This document shows positions 1 through 9,655 of a DNA stretch of 64,000 nucleotides, in pieces; within the stretch, counting starts at the first letter, position 1, and the number at the start of each line of letters is the position of its first letter. The DNA comes from Collimonas sp. PA-H2. Its GTDB lineage: Bacteria; Pseudomonadota; Gammaproteobacteria; Burkholderiales; Burkholderiaceae_D. A program made the position numbers and the translations under genes. The notes below the pieces were generated by a model, which was not told where the DNA came from, searched no databases, and worked only from the letters and a program-made list of their open reading frames with translations. The stretch lies in NCBI RefSeq assembly GCF_002564105.1, contig NZ_PDBX01000001.1, forward strand, positions 3,906,001 to 3,970,000, given 5' to 3'.

Positions 1-27
1 TGAGAGAAAGCTGCATGGCGCGCTAAT

Positions 28-51
28 GGACTATCGGACTATCGGACTATC
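28..51. repeat. Three tandem copies of an 8-bp unit
   Basis: The octamer GGACTATC occurs three times head to tail in the non-coding stretch upstream of the first phosphoesterase gene. It is a short tandem repeat of the kind that can vary in copy number. No function can be assigned. Confidence 0.7.
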
Positions 52-191
52 GCAATTGATCATCAATAAAGAGTAATGCGGGGCGCACTGCCTGGGCCAG
101 GGAGCAGGGTTATTGGCTGACGACCTTGTTGCCGCTGGCTGCCAGTCGGACGCAACCGCATTCATCACAAAAAACTACATCAGGAGCCTTA

Positions 192-2060
192 ATGAAACTG
201 CATTCAAGATTTGCGGAGCATCGCTTCGCGAAGCCGGCGCTTACGCTGGCCATCGCCGCCGGCCTGCTGGGCGGCTGCAACTCCGGCGGCTCGTCGTCGG
301 GCGTCACGGTATCGTCGGCGTCATCGAAAACCGCCACGCCTATCCAGCACGTGGTTGTGATCTTCCAGGAAAACGTCTCCTTCGACCACTATTTCGGCAC
401 CTATCCAAACGCCGCCAATCCGGCCGGCGAACCGGCATTCACTGCCGCTGCCAATACCCCGGTCGTGAATAACCTGCAAACGCCGCTGGATGTCACCAAG
501 AGTTTCGCGGCGCTCAGAGTACCGAGCCTGCTGACAGCCAACCCGACCACGCTGAACACCGGCAACGGCGTCAACGCCATCAATCCTTTCCGTCTCGACC
601 GTTCGCAAGTCGTCATCGCCGACCAGGATCACGATTACCAGGCAGAGCAGATGGGCTTCAACGGTGGCGCCATGGACCTGTTCCCGGCTTCGCTGGGCGC
701 CGGCAACTCGGCCGCGCCGCAAGTGCTGACGCCGCCGCTCAACACCAATGGCCTGACCATGGGCTACTTCGACGGCAATACCGTGACGGCGCTGTGGAAT
801 TATGCGCAGCACTATGCGCTCAACGATAACTCCTTCGGCACTACGTTCGGGCCGTCGGCGCCGGGCGCGATCAACCTGATTTCCGGCCAGACCAACGGTG
901 TCATCGCCACCAACCTGTCAGCCAGCCAGACCGGCAACTACGCCGCCGGCGACGGCTATTACGGCGAACTGTCGAGCGACGGCGCGGGCGGCATCAACCT
1001 GTCCGGCGACGCCCAGCCTTTGAACGACGCCTGCATGACGCGCGACGCGGCGCAGCTGAGCGGCAAGAACGTCGGCGATTTGCTCAACGCGGCGAACGTC
1101 AGCTGGGGTTTCTTCCAGGGTGGCTTTGACCTGACCGTGACCAATGCGGACGGCAGCACAGGCTGCAACCGCACCACCACATCGGCAATTACCGGCGTCG
1201 CCAAGAAGGATTACATCCCGCATCACCAGCCGTTCCAGTACTATGCCAGCACACAGAACCTGAAGCATGCCCGTCCAAGCGCCGTAGCGGCCATCGGCAA
1301 TACCTTGCAGGCAGACGGCAAGACGCTGGATCCGGCCAACCACCAATACGACATCCACGACTTTTTCGATGCAGTATCGGCTGGCAATTATCCTGCGGTC
1401 AGCTTCCTGAAAGCACCGGGTTACCAGGACGGCCACGCCGGCTATTCCGATCCGATCGATGAGCAAGCCTTCGTCACCAAGGTCATCAACTTCCTGCAGC
1501 AGCAACCGGGCTGGAGCAACACGCTGGTAGTGATTGCCTATGACGATTCGGACGGCTTTTACGATCACCAGGCCAGCCCGATCCTGAATCCGTCGTCCAA
1601 CACCACGGCCGCCGCCGCTTTCAGCAGCAACGGCCTGACCGCGCCAGGCGTGGCGGACATGCTGAACGGTCCAGGCGTATGCAAAACCAATGGTCCGGGT
1701 TCGCTGCAAGGCACGGCGACCGCGCTGTCCGGCGTCTCCGGCAGAACTGGCGCCCAAGGCCGCTGCGGCTACGGTCCACGCCTGCCGCTGCTGGTGATCT
1801 CGCCGTATGCCAAGACCAACTACGTCGACCACACGCTGACCGACCAGACCTCGATCCTGCGCTTCATCGAAGACAACTGGCTGTCCGGCCAGCGCATCGC
1901 CGGCTCCTACGACGCGATTGCCGGTACCCTGAACAACATGTTGAACCTGAGCGCCGCACCGAGCACATCGAAGCTGATCCTCGATCCGACCACCGGTCAG
2001 CCGACTGCCGGCTCGACCAGCAAAGCCGCCGTGGTTGCGGCTGCATCAAAAACCTTGTAA
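192..2060 (+). CDS. Secreted phosphoesterase lipoprotein (phospholipase C/acid phosphatase family)
   Basis: A 622-residue protein of the PF04185 phosphoesterase family, whose members hydrolyse phosphomonoesters or phospholipids outside the cytoplasm. The start is ATG 192 behind an AGGAG at 182-186. The open frame continues further upstream but without a signal sequence. Residues 1-29 form a lipoprotein signal ending in the lipobox LLGGC, so the mature enzyme is probably lipid-anchored at Cys29. The family signature FQENVSFDHYFGTYP lies near residue 58, and later blocks include YDDSDGFYDH and GYGPRLPLLVISPYAKT. Another family member follows 160 bp downstream on the same strand. The substrate cannot be read from the sequence. 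Confidence 0.88.
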   Translation: MKLHSRFAEHRFAKPALTLAIAAGLLGGCNSGGSSSGVTVSSASSKTATPIQHVVVIFQENVSFDHYFGTYPNAANPAGEPAFTAAANTPVVNNLQTPLDVTKSFAALRVPSLLTANPTTLNTGNGVNAINPFRLDRSQVVIADQDHDYQAEQMGFNGGAMDLFPASLGAGNSAAPQVLTPPLNTNGLTMGYFDGNTVTALWNYAQHYALNDNSFGTTFGPSAPGAINLISGQTNGVIATNLSASQTGNYAAGDGYYGELSSDGAGGINLSGDAQPLNDACMTRDAAQLSGKNVGDLLNAANVSWGFFQGGFDLTVTNADGSTGCNRTTTSAITGVAKKDYIPHHQPFQYYASTQNLKHARPSAVAAIGNTLQADGKTLDPANHQYDIHDFFDAVSAGNYPAVSFLKAPGYQDGHAGYSDPIDEQAFVTKVINFLQQQPGWSNTLVVIAYDDSDGFYDHQASPILNPSSNTTAAAAFSSNGLTAPGVADMLNGPGVCKTNGPGSLQGTATALSGVSGRTGAQGRCGYGPRLPLLVISPYAKTNYVDHTLTDQTSILRFIEDNWLSGQRIAGSYDAIAGTLNNMLNLSAAPSTSKLILDPTTGQPTAGSTSKAAVVAAASKTL

Positions 2061-2220
2061 CGGAATACTGCCAGCTTCCCTGACCGGTCTGCATGACGGA
2101 TGATCGCTCAGGGCGGCGTGCAGGACCTGGATGTAGATCGCCTGTCCCTTGCCGCCATGGCTGCGAGGGGCGGGCTTTTTTTCGGCCGCACGCAAAGACG
2201 TTCAACCAATGGAGAATGTG

Positions 2221-4041
2221 ATGAGCTTAAAGAAAAATAGTTTTTCGACGCTGTTTGCCGGCCGCATGCTGAATGCGGTGCTGGCCGGCGTGACGCTGCT
2301 TGCCTGCACGGGCGCGGCCCAGGCTGCAGGCAGCGGCAACCTGATCGTCAACGGCGGCGGCGAAACCGGCGTCTGCGCGACCGACTGGAAAGCGGTTAAA
2401 ACCGTGCCGGGCTGGCAGGTATTGCTGGGCAATCCGACGCTGGTTTGCTATTCGGTGGCAAGCTTCACCACGCCATCCTCATCGGCCGCCGGCAATGCCT
2501 TTATCGCCGACGGTCCTTACGGCGACTCGGCACTGATGCAGACCATCAGCGTGTCTGCCGCCAGCAGCGCGATCGATACCGGCACGGTGACTTATTCCCT
2601 GTCCGGCTGGCTGGGTGGATATACCGTGTATGCGGGGCAGGCGGTAGTCACCGCAAGCTTCCTCGACGCTGCCGGCAAGGTGCTGGGCAATCCGGCTGAA
2701 CTGTCCGGCGTCACCGCCAGCGCGCGCGGCAATGCCAATGCCTTCATCGCCAAGTCGAACAGCGGCACGGTGCCGGTTGGCACGCGCTCGATTGCGGTGC
2801 AGCTGCAGTTCATCAACACCTCTGGTTCCTACAACGTCGGCTACGCCGACAACCTGTCGCTCACCTTGTCGACGCCCGTGCCGGCGCCAGCCCTGGCAGC
2901 GCCGGCATCGACGGTGCCGGCCTTCGACCATGTGTTTTTCGTGATGATGGAAAACACCGATTACTCGCAAGTGATAGGCGACGCCACCAACGCGCCGTTC
3001 ATCAACTCGCTGGCGCAAGGCGGCACCTTGCTGACCAATTACAGCGGCGTCTACCATCCCAGCGACGAGAACTACCTGGCGGTCTCGGGCGGCGACACCT
3101 TCGTCACCGGCGCCATTTATTTTCCGAACATCAAAGTCGGCGCCAGCCACATCGGCGACCGCCTGGAAGCGATAGGAAAAACCTGGAAAGCCTACGAACA
3201 AGGCATGGGCACCCCGTGCAACACCAAGAACAATGTCGACAGCTATTACCAGCCGGACGACGCGCCGTTCATCAACTACACCAACATCTCCGGCAACCCG
3301 ACCCGCTGCGCGGCGCATCTGTTCGATACCACCCAGCTCAGCACCGACCTGCAGTCGGCAGCCACCACGCCGAATTTTTCCTGGATAGCGGCCGACGACA
3401 ACGCCGATGGCGAAGCATCAGGCAATGGCTCCGCCAACAGCCTGCAGGTGCAGGACGCTTGGCTCAAGCAAACCTTGCAGCCGATATTCGCATCGCCGGC
3501 ATGGACCAATGAGCGCTCGCTGCTGATACTGACCTGGGAGGAATCGTCGGGCAGCGCCGCCAACCATGTCGGCGCCATCGCCTACGGTTCGCAGGGGCTG
3601 GTCGGCAGCGGCGCTCTCAGTAGCGCAAGCTACAACCATTACAGCGCCGGCCGCACCATCGAAGGCGCGCTCGGAATCGCCCCGCTGACCGCCAACGATA
3701 CTTATGCCCAGCCGATCAACGACGCTTTCACGCCGAACGCAAAAGCCGCGGCTTCGTCGTTCAGCGCGGCCATGCCGAATGTGCAGCAGGGGGAAAACAT
3801 CGCGTTCAACTTCAGCACCACGCTGGCCAACACCAATTCGTCCAACTGGGTTGGCATCTACCCAGTTGGCAGCAGCCCGGGCGCCAACAGCGCAACGATG
3901 TGGCAATACGTGGCGGCGCAAGGCGGCGTGACTTCGTTCAGCACGGCGTCGCTGGCGCCTGGCGCTTATACGGCGTGGTATTTGTACAATGGCGGTTATA
4001 CCAAGCTGGCGGGACCGGCTACTTTCGTCGTTAGCCAGTAA
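2221..4041 (+). CDS. Secreted phosphoesterase with N-terminal beta-domain
   Basis: A 606-residue secreted protein. ATG 2221 follows GGAG at 2211-2214 with 6-base spacing. An earlier in-frame ATG at 2149 would bury the signal peptide. Residues 1-35 are a Sec signal ending in AQA. A beta-rich module opening NLIVNGGGETG precedes the phosphoesterase domain. The phosphoesterase domain starts near residue 235 with FVMMENTDYSQ and contains a HPSDENYLAVSGG block. It is the same superfamily as the upstream gene but a different subfamily, closer to acid phosphatases. The last ~90 residues (SNWVGIYPVG onward) form a separate beta-sandwich of the type seen beside metallophosphatases. Export is clear; the substrate is unknown. 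Confidence 0.85.
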   Translation: MSLKKNSFSTLFAGRMLNAVLAGVTLLACTGAAQAAGSGNLIVNGGGETGVCATDWKAVKTVPGWQVLLGNPTLVCYSVASFTTPSSSAAGNAFIADGPYGDSALMQTISVSAASSAIDTGTVTYSLSGWLGGYTVYAGQAVVTASFLDAAGKVLGNPAELSGVTASARGNANAFIAKSNSGTVPVGTRSIAVQLQFINTSGSYNVGYADNLSLTLSTPVPAPALAAPASTVPAFDHVFFVMMENTDYSQVIGDATNAPFINSLAQGGTLLTNYSGVYHPSDENYLAVSGGDTFVTGAIYFPNIKVGASHIGDRLEAIGKTWKAYEQGMGTPCNTKNNVDSYYQPDDAPFINYTNISGNPTRCAAHLFDTTQLSTDLQSAATTPNFSWIAADDNADGEASGNGSANSLQVQDAWLKQTLQPIFASPAWTNERSLLILTWEESSGSAANHVGAIAYGSQGLVGSGALSSASYNHYSAGRTIEGALGIAPLTANDTYAQPINDAFTPNAKAAASSFSAAMPNVQQGENIAFNFSTTLANTNSSNWVGIYPVGSSPGANSATMWQYVAAQGGVTSFSTASLAPGAYTAWYLYNGGYTKLAGPATFVVSQ

Positions 4042-4080
4042 ACGTGAAGCGCTGTTCCATACCTCTGGAATGAGAAGTAG

Positions 4081-4140
4081 CTGATACGGCAGGCGTATCA
4101 GCAAGATGACGGAGGCGGCCATTGCCTCCGTCTCTTCCCT
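4081..4140. terminator. Paired hairpins after the phosphoesterase gene
   Basis: Two adjacent stem-loops: CTGATACG/CGTATCAG (4081-4101), then GACGGAGGC/GCCTCCGTC (4108-4132) followed by TCTTCCCT. They lie between the convergent phosphoesterase and LysR genes and could stop transcription from the left. The T-run is imperfect. Confidence 0.55.
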
Positions 4141-4230
4141 GCCTTATCGGATGCGCGACAGATTCTGGAATGCATTGTGCGCGATAAGGAGGGAGCGTGA
4201 AATATCAAGCTATGGGAAAACCGGTTTTCA

Positions 4231-5118
4231 TTAACTGCCGATTGCCGGTGCTCCGCAATACTGGCTGATCCAGGTCCGGAAGGTCGTTATTTTTTCTTGA
4301 TTGGCGACACTGTCCGGGTACACGAAATAGTAGCTTTCTCCGGGCATGATGCAGTCGAATGGCTTGACCAGGCGCTGCATTTCCAAATCATCGCTGGCCA
4401 GCATGCAATCGCCGATGGCCATGCCGAATCCTTGCGCTGCAGCGTTGACCGCAAGATCCAGCGTATCGAAACTCTGGCCGCCGTTAGCGTCGACATTCTT
4501 GATGCCGGCGTAGTGCAGCCACATTTCCCAATCACGATGATCGCGGGTCGGATGCAGCAAGGTTTGCTGCGCCAAATCCTCCGCTTGCCATCGAGGCTTG
4601 TCCTTAAGCATGGACGGTGCGCACATTGGCGTTAACTGTTCGGTAAACAGCAGCAGTGAATTGGTGCCGCTGCCGGATGGCGCGCCATACACAATCGCCG
4701 CATCAAACGGTTCGCGCTGAAAATCCACACTGTGCTGCAAGGCGGTCGTTACCTGAAGCTGTATATCTGGATGCTCGGCCTGGAACGACATGATCTTAGG
4801 GTAAATCCAGCGCATCACGCAGGTCGGCACCTTCAATGCCAGATCGGTGCGCTGACGCGTCAATCGATTCGAGATTTCTTCCAAGCGAGAGAAACTGTCC
4901 CGTACCGCCGGGAGTAGCGACTCGCCTTCGGCCGTCAAGGTCAGGCCGCGCGGGTGCCGAACAAATAGCGGGAATCCGAAGTATTCCTCAAGTATCAGTA
5001 TCTGACGGCTTACCGCTCCTTGGGTCAGGCACAGGTGGTCAGCCGCGCGCGTGATGTTTTGGTGGCGGGCGACGGTCTCAAATACTTGCAATGCATTAAG
5101 CGGTGGCAATCTGCGCAT
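4231..5118 (-). CDS. LysR-family regulator, GcvA-like
   Basis: A 295-residue LysR-type transcription factor. The winged HTH lies at residues 4-63 (LNALQVFETVARHQNITRAA, then LTQGAVSRQI), followed by a periplasmic-binding-protein-like effector domain. The domain pattern (LPPLNALQVFE, CVMRWIYPK) is that of the GcvA group. ATG 5118 follows GGAG with 6-base spacing, whereas the longer frame would need a TTG at 5130. It is transcribed away from the ABC importer and catabolic genes beginning at 5604, the usual arrangement for a LysR activator and its target. The effector is unknown and may be a substrate or intermediate of that pathway. Confidence 0.9.
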   Translation of the reverse strand: MRRLPPLNALQVFETVARHQNITRAADHLCLTQGAVSRQILILEEYFGFPLFVRHPRGLTLTAEGESLLPAVRDSFSRLEEISNRLTRQRTDLALKVPTCVMRWIYPKIMSFQAEHPDIQLQVTTALQHSVDFQREPFDAAIVYGAPSGSGTNSLLLFTEQLTPMCAPSMLKDKPRWQAEDLAQQTLLHPTRDHRDWEMWLHYAGIKNVDANGGQSFDTLDLAVNAAAQGFGMAIGDCMLASDDLEMQRLVKPFDCIMPGESYYFVYPDSVANQEKITTFRTWISQYCGAPAIGS

Positions 5119-5603
5119 CAGCGGCTCCAAGTCGACCCATCAGTAATATGCATGGGTAGCATGATTTTATTTCGATTGTAAGTCACTCGGCGAACGATGA
5201 GAATAATATCCAATAAAAGAGTGCGATGGTCACCCAGGTGGCATACGACACAACTAATGAATTTCCTCATGCTAGAGAGAAACAAGATGCCAGACACATC
5301 TAACCCGCCTTGGGCCAAGGCTGCCCCGGTTCCACCAGCCCGCCATGTTTTGCGCGCGCTCTTGCGAGAAGAGCCATGCGCGACCGCTATCTTGTCTGTC
5401 GCTATAGCTGGCTGAACACAAAAAAACACATCGCCATTAGTTTTTTTGGTAGTAAATCCATTAGTTAAATTAATGCCTCTGAGCATGTTCAGTTGCGTAT
5501 TTTGCATAAACACGTGCTTTCGAAGCGGCATCATCCTTAACGGTTGAGAGATTGCCAAGTTGTTTTCATCAAGTGTCCCACTCACAAACAGCAGGAGTTA
5601 GTC
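5119..5603. promoter_or_regulatory. Divergent intergenic region, LysR to ABC importer
   Basis: 485 bases without a convincing gene, more AT-rich than its flanks, and expected to hold both divergent promoters. The dyad CATTA-N7-TAATG at 5459-5475 has the size of a LysR T-N11-A box and is a candidate operator. A 42-codon frame from ATG 5287 behind GAGAG has no recognisable product and is not called. Confidence 0.4.
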
Positions 5604-6707
5604 ATGCAAGATACGAGCATTAAAAACATCAAGCGACGTCAGGTCATTAAAACAATTGGCGCATCGATTGCCGCATCGACTGTCGCGGCTCCGTTTGTGA
5701 ACGTGGGTGCACAGGAAAAGAGCTTCAGCGGAAAAACGTTGCGCTTCCTTACCTGGTCTGACGATACCGGACTGGCCGCATTGCGCAATATCGCCGCCAG
5801 TTTCTCTGCCAAGACCGGCGCCAAGATCATCGCCGACCGGGCCGATGGCACTTCCGGCATGGTGGCCAAGTTGAAGGCTGCCGGCAGCAAGCCGCAATAT
5901 GACGTGATCACCCTGGCGGGCGTAGGCGCTTCCGGACTGGGCGACGCCGGGCTGTTGATGCAACCGGATCTGGCGCGCTTGCCGAATCTGAAGGATGTGC
6001 CGCAACAGTATCGCAGCGGCGCCAATGGTTTCGGCGTCGGTTACCTGTTGTGGACCGACGGCCTGATATACAACACCAAGACCATGAAGGCGGCTCCAGC
6101 ATCCCACGAGGCGCTGTGGGACCCGAAATACAGCGGCCGTATTTTCCTGCCGCCGCCAAGCTGGGTCGAAGCAGTCGATCTGGCGATCATTGCCGCACAA
6201 ATGTCCGGCGGCTCGCAAAGAAGTATTGAGCCGGGTTTCAAGAAGCTGGAGCAACTGAAGGACCGTATCATGCTGCTCGGCGAAAATCCGAACCAGGTTG
6301 CAGAGCTGTTCCGCACCGGCGCCTTGGATCTGGGCGGCATTTACTCGCCGGCATTCTTCCCCGCAGCGATCAAAAAGCCTGAATACAACATGGGCGTGAC
6401 CTATGACATGAAAGAAGGCTTTGCGGCGCAGCTCATGTACACCGTGATCCCGAAATCGCATCCGGGCGATCTGGACCTGATCCATGCTTTCATCAATCAC
6501 TCGCTTGATCCGGTGGTGCAAGGAAAAATGGCTGCCGATGTGCTGAACGGGCCCGTGAATTCCAAAGCCATCGTGTCTGCCGATGGCAGCCGCTTTGTCC
6601 CGAGCGCGCGCCACATTGCCGAAAAGGCTTTGATCCATGACGACAAAGCACTGTCGGTAGTACAAAGCGAATGGGTGCGCCGCTATACCGAAATGTTCTC
6701 GGCGTAA
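5604..6707 (+). CDS. Polyamine-type ABC transporter substrate-binding protein
   Basis: A 367-residue extracellular solute-binding protein of the PotD/spermidine-putrescine class. It delivers ligand to the two permeases and the ATPase encoded directly downstream. ATG 5604 follows AGGAG at 5593-5597. The N-terminus carries twin arginines before a hydrophobic stretch (KRRQVIKTIGAS, ending near VGAQ), so export through Tat is likely. Conserved blocks include TWSDDTGLAALRN near the mature start and LLWTDGLIYNTKTM near residue 155. It is the first gene of an apparent operon. The ligand cannot be fixed; neighbouring enzymes suggest a basic amine or amino acid. Confidence 0.87.
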   Translation: MQDTSIKNIKRRQVIKTIGASIAASTVAAPFVNVGAQEKSFSGKTLRFLTWSDDTGLAALRNIAASFSAKTGAKIIADRADGTSGMVAKLKAAGSKPQYDVITLAGVGASGLGDAGLLMQPDLARLPNLKDVPQQYRSGANGFGVGYLLWTDGLIYNTKTMKAAPASHEALWDPKYSGRIFLPPPSWVEAVDLAIIAAQMSGGSQRSIEPGFKKLEQLKDRIMLLGENPNQVAELFRTGALDLGGIYSPAFFPAAIKKPEYNMGVTYDMKEGFAAQLMYTVIPKSHPGDLDLIHAFINHSLDPVVQGKMAADVLNGPVNSKAIVSADGSRFVPSARHIAEKALIHDDKALSVVQSEWVRRYTEMFSA

Positions 6708-6709
6708 TC

Positions 6710-7570
6710 ATGATGCTGGCGAGAAACTCCCATACCCGCGCATGGCTGCTGCTGCTACCGGTGCTGCTATTCCTGGCAGTGCTGGCGGCAGCCGCGCTGG
6801 CAGTGCTGCGTATGAGCCTTGGCTCCAATGGCAATGAATGGAACAGTTTTTCGCTGGCCAGCTATGCCGACCTGATCAAGCCGTACTACGTGAAATCGGC
6901 CCTGCTGACCATGCGCCTGGCATTCCAGAGCACGGTGGCGGCAGTGCTGCTGGCGATCCCGGTAGCGATTGCGATGGCGCGCGCCAAATCGAAATTGGCA
7001 CGGCGCTTGCTGCTGACTGGCGTGCTGTTGCCGTTGCTGGTCAACCTGCTGCTGCAAAGCTATGGCTGGCTGATCATTCTCGGCCCTGCGGGCGTACTGA
7101 ACAATACCTTGCTGTCGCTTGGCATCGTGCAGCGGCCGCTGCAATGGCTATATCGTGAAAACGGCGTCTTGCTTGGGCTGATACAGACGGCTTTTCCCTT
7201 AGCTGTGCTGCCGATGGCGAGCGCAATGAAAGCGGTCTCCAGCACCTACGAAGAAGCTGCCGCCACGCTAGGCGCAAGCCGTTGGCAAATCATGCGCGAC
7301 ATCCTGTTGCCAATGGCGATGCCGGGAATTCTGTCGGGCGCCTTGCTGGTGTTCGCCTACAACGCCAGCGCTTTTGCAGTGCCGCTGCTGCTCGGCGGCC
7401 GGCGCGTCAACATGCTGGCAGTGCTGGTGCGCGATCAGATTGCACCATTGCTGAACTGGCCGGGGGCATCAGCCGCCGGCGTCGCATTGATGGTGGCGAC
7501 ATTGGCTGTGATGGCGCTGTCGCAGAAACTAGTCCAGCGTTCACAGCGCATCGCCGGGAGTGCGCAATGA
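6710..7570 (+). CDS. ABC transporter permease, PotB-like
   Basis: A 286-residue inner-membrane permease with about six hydrophobic segments. The binding-protein-dependent transport signature EEAAATLGASRWQIMRDILLP (EAA loop, written here only as position ~184-204) is the site that contacts the ATPase. ATG 6710 starts two bases after the stop of the binding protein. The upstream in-frame codons lie inside that gene and are ignored. It pairs with the next permease to form the channel. Confidence 0.87.
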   Translation: MMLARNSHTRAWLLLLPVLLFLAVLAAAALAVLRMSLGSNGNEWNSFSLASYADLIKPYYVKSALLTMRLAFQSTVAAVLLAIPVAIAMARAKSKLARRLLLTGVLLPLLVNLLLQSYGWLIILGPAGVLNNTLLSLGIVQRPLQWLYRENGVLLGLIQTAFPLAVLPMASAMKAVSSTYEEAAATLGASRWQIMRDILLPMAMPGILSGALLVFAYNASAFAVPLLLGGRRVNMLAVLVRDQIAPLLNWPGASAAGVALMVATLAVMALSQKLVQRSQRIAGSAQ

Positions 7571-8412
7571 AAATGATGTCAATCGCTAATCGCATCCTGC
7601 CTGGCCAGCTGACCCGCTTTACCGGTGTCCTGGCGACCACGGTGCTGCTGCTGGCCGCGCTGCCGATCATGACCATGATCGTCATGTCGTTCAGCGCCTC
7701 GGACACGCTGGCTTTTCCGCCATCCGCTTACAGCCTGCAATGGTACCGCTCGGCCTGGCAGACCTTTGTGTCGCCGGACAGCAGCGACGTGCTGTCGATG
7801 GGGCAGGCGCTGGGCACCAGCCTGATGGTCGCAGTGGCAACCATGCTGATTGCCGCGGCGGTCTCGATTCCTGCCGCCTACGCGCTACATCGCTTCGATT
7901 TTCCCGGCAAGGGCATCGTGGAACAGTTCATCGCGCTGCCGATGGTGTATCCGCTAGTGATGTTGGGAATCTCGCTGTTGCTGGTATTTGACTATTTCCC
8001 GGTTGAGTTGGGCTTGTTCCGGCTGGTCATCGCGCATGTGATCCTGGCGTTGCCGTTCGCCGTCAAAAACTGTTCCGCATCGCTGGTCGGTATCGGACCG
8101 GAATATGAAGAAGCCGCATTTCTGATGGGCGCCAGCCCGCTGCGGGCGATGTTCGACGTCGTGTTTCCGCTGATGCGCCCTGGAATACTGGCGGGCATGC
8201 TGTTCGCTTTTATCGTGTCCTTCAATGAATTCACGGTGACGTTTTTTCTGTATGACGTTAACAGCATGACGCTGCCGGTCTGGCTGTATAGCCGCACGGT
8301 ATCGTCATTGGATCCGACGGTGTTCTCGTTTGCCGTGTTTATCGTGCTGATCGACTTTATCCTGATCTGGCTGCTTGAAAAACTGGTTGGCGAAGAGGGT
8401 GTGGCGATGTAA
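7567..8412 (+). CDS. ABC transporter permease, PotC-like
   Basis: A 281-residue inner-membrane permease. Its ATG overlaps the stop of the preceding permease (ATGA at 7567-7570), which implies translational coupling. It has six predicted membrane segments and an EAA loop (YEEAAFLMGASPLRAMFDVV) near residue 180. It forms a heterodimeric channel with the PotB-like protein. The longer frame reaching back to 7282 is an overlap with that gene. Confidence 0.87.
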   Translation: MKMMSIANRILPGQLTRFTGVLATTVLLLAALPIMTMIVMSFSASDTLAFPPSAYSLQWYRSAWQTFVSPDSSDVLSMGQALGTSLMVAVATMLIAAAVSIPAAYALHRFDFPGKGIVEQFIALPMVYPLVMLGISLLLVFDYFPVELGLFRLVIAHVILALPFAVKNCSASLVGIGPEYEEAAFLMGASPLRAMFDVVFPLMRPGILAGMLFAFIVSFNEFTVTFFLYDVNSMTLPVWLYSRTVSSLDPTVFSFAVFIVLIDFILIWLLEKLVGEEGVAM

Positions 8413-8467
8413 ATGGAAGCGACATTGCGTAAGCCGAAATTGAAGAAATGCAGCCAGGAGAAACACC

Positions 8468-9568
8468 ATGAGCAATAGTTTAGTCATCGAAAATATTTGC
8501 AAGCAGTTCGGCGCAGGACCAGGCGCGACGCAAGTGGTCAAGAACATCAATTTGACCATCCCCGAAGGCAAGATGGTGTGTTTTCTGGGGCCATCGGGCT
8601 GCGGTAAAACTACTTTGCTGCGCATGATCGCCGGCCTTGAAATACCGACCAGTGGCCGTATGAGCATGGCCGGCCGCGATCTGACGCCGGTGCCCGCCAG
8701 TCAGCGCGATTTCGGCATGGTGTTTCAATCGCTGGCCCTGTTTCCGCACATGACCGTCGCTGCCAACATCGCCTATCCCTTGAAACTGCGCGGCATGGAC
8801 AAGGCAGCGCAAGCAAAGCGTGTCGACGAATTGCTGCAGCTGATTCAACTGCAGCACATGACGAATCGCCCGGTGGCGCAGTTGTCGGGCGGTCAGCGGC
8901 AACGGGTAGCGATTGCACGGGCTCTGGCGTCGGCGCCGAAACTGCTGTTGCTGGATGAGCCGCTATCGGCGCTCGATGCCAAATTGCGCGAAGCGATGCA
9001 AGTAGAGATCCGCCAGTTGCAACAGCGTCTTGGCATCACTGCCATCATGGTCACCCACGATCAGCGTGAAGCAATGACGATGGCCGATGTCATCGTGGTG
9101 ATGGAGCACGGAAGGATTGCGCAGATCGGCACGCCGCTAGAGGTGTATCGCGATCCTGTGAATGAATTCGTCGCAGATTTTATCGGTCTGGGAAATATTC
9201 TCCCGGCGCTTCCTTCCGGACCAAACAGCGTACAGCTGGCGGGAGGCCAGCGGATACAGGTAGAGGCATCGGACAAGCCGGCGCGCCAGTTTCCCGCCGG
9301 ACAGGAGATCCGTCTGCTGATACGCCCGGAAGACGTGTGCCTGCAAATGGATCAGAAAAATCATGCGGCTGAAAATTGCATCCCAGGCGAAGTCGCATTC
9401 ATCCGCGACGTCGGTTCGTCATTGGAAGCCACGATCAATTGCAGCGGCTTTGAACTGACTATCGCTGCCAGTCCGCGCGATGTGCCGGGCCTGAAGCTCG
9501 GCATGTCCGTGATGGCCAGGCTGCCCCCGCATTCTTGCAAGCTGATCGACGCTAGTCCGCGGCACTAA
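8468..9568 (+). CDS. ABC transporter ATP-binding protein, PotA-like
   Basis: A 366-residue ATPase that energises the polyamine-type importer. Walker A is GPSGCGKTT (about residues 38-46), the Q-loop is MVFQSLALFPHM, the ABC signature is LSGGQRQRVAIARA and Walker B is LLLLDEP. A C-terminal TOBE region of about 120 residues (LLIRPEDVCLQ) is typical of PotA/FbpC/UgpC ATPases. ATG 8468 is preceded by CAGGAG at 8455-8460. It completes a four-gene transporter: binding protein, two permeases and ATPase. Confidence 0.9.
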   Translation: MSNSLVIENICKQFGAGPGATQVVKNINLTIPEGKMVCFLGPSGCGKTTLLRMIAGLEIPTSGRMSMAGRDLTPVPASQRDFGMVFQSLALFPHMTVAANIAYPLKLRGMDKAAQAKRVDELLQLIQLQHMTNRPVAQLSGGQRQRVAIARALASAPKLLLLDEPLSALDAKLREAMQVEIRQLQQRLGITAIMVTHDQREAMTMADVIVVMEHGRIAQIGTPLEVYRDPVNEFVADFIGLGNILPALPSGPNSVQLAGGQRIQVEASDKPARQFPAGQEIRLLIRPEDVCLQMDQKNHAAENCIPGEVAFIRDVGSSLEATINCSGFELTIAASPRDVPGLKLGMSVMARLPPHSCKLIDASPRH

Positions 9569-9655
9569 TGAATGATTTATCCGATTTTTACCATTTCCTG
9601 TTCGAACAGTAATCGTTTCGCAATGATTCAAAAATTCACTTAAAAGGACTTCCCC

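Noticed and set aside
918..1832. 304-codon minus-strand frame
   Set aside because: Antisense shadow of the first phosphoesterase gene.
5287..5415. Possible 42-residue small protein behind GAGAG
   Set aside because: No family, no conserved pattern, and located in the divergent promoter region; not enough evidence to call.
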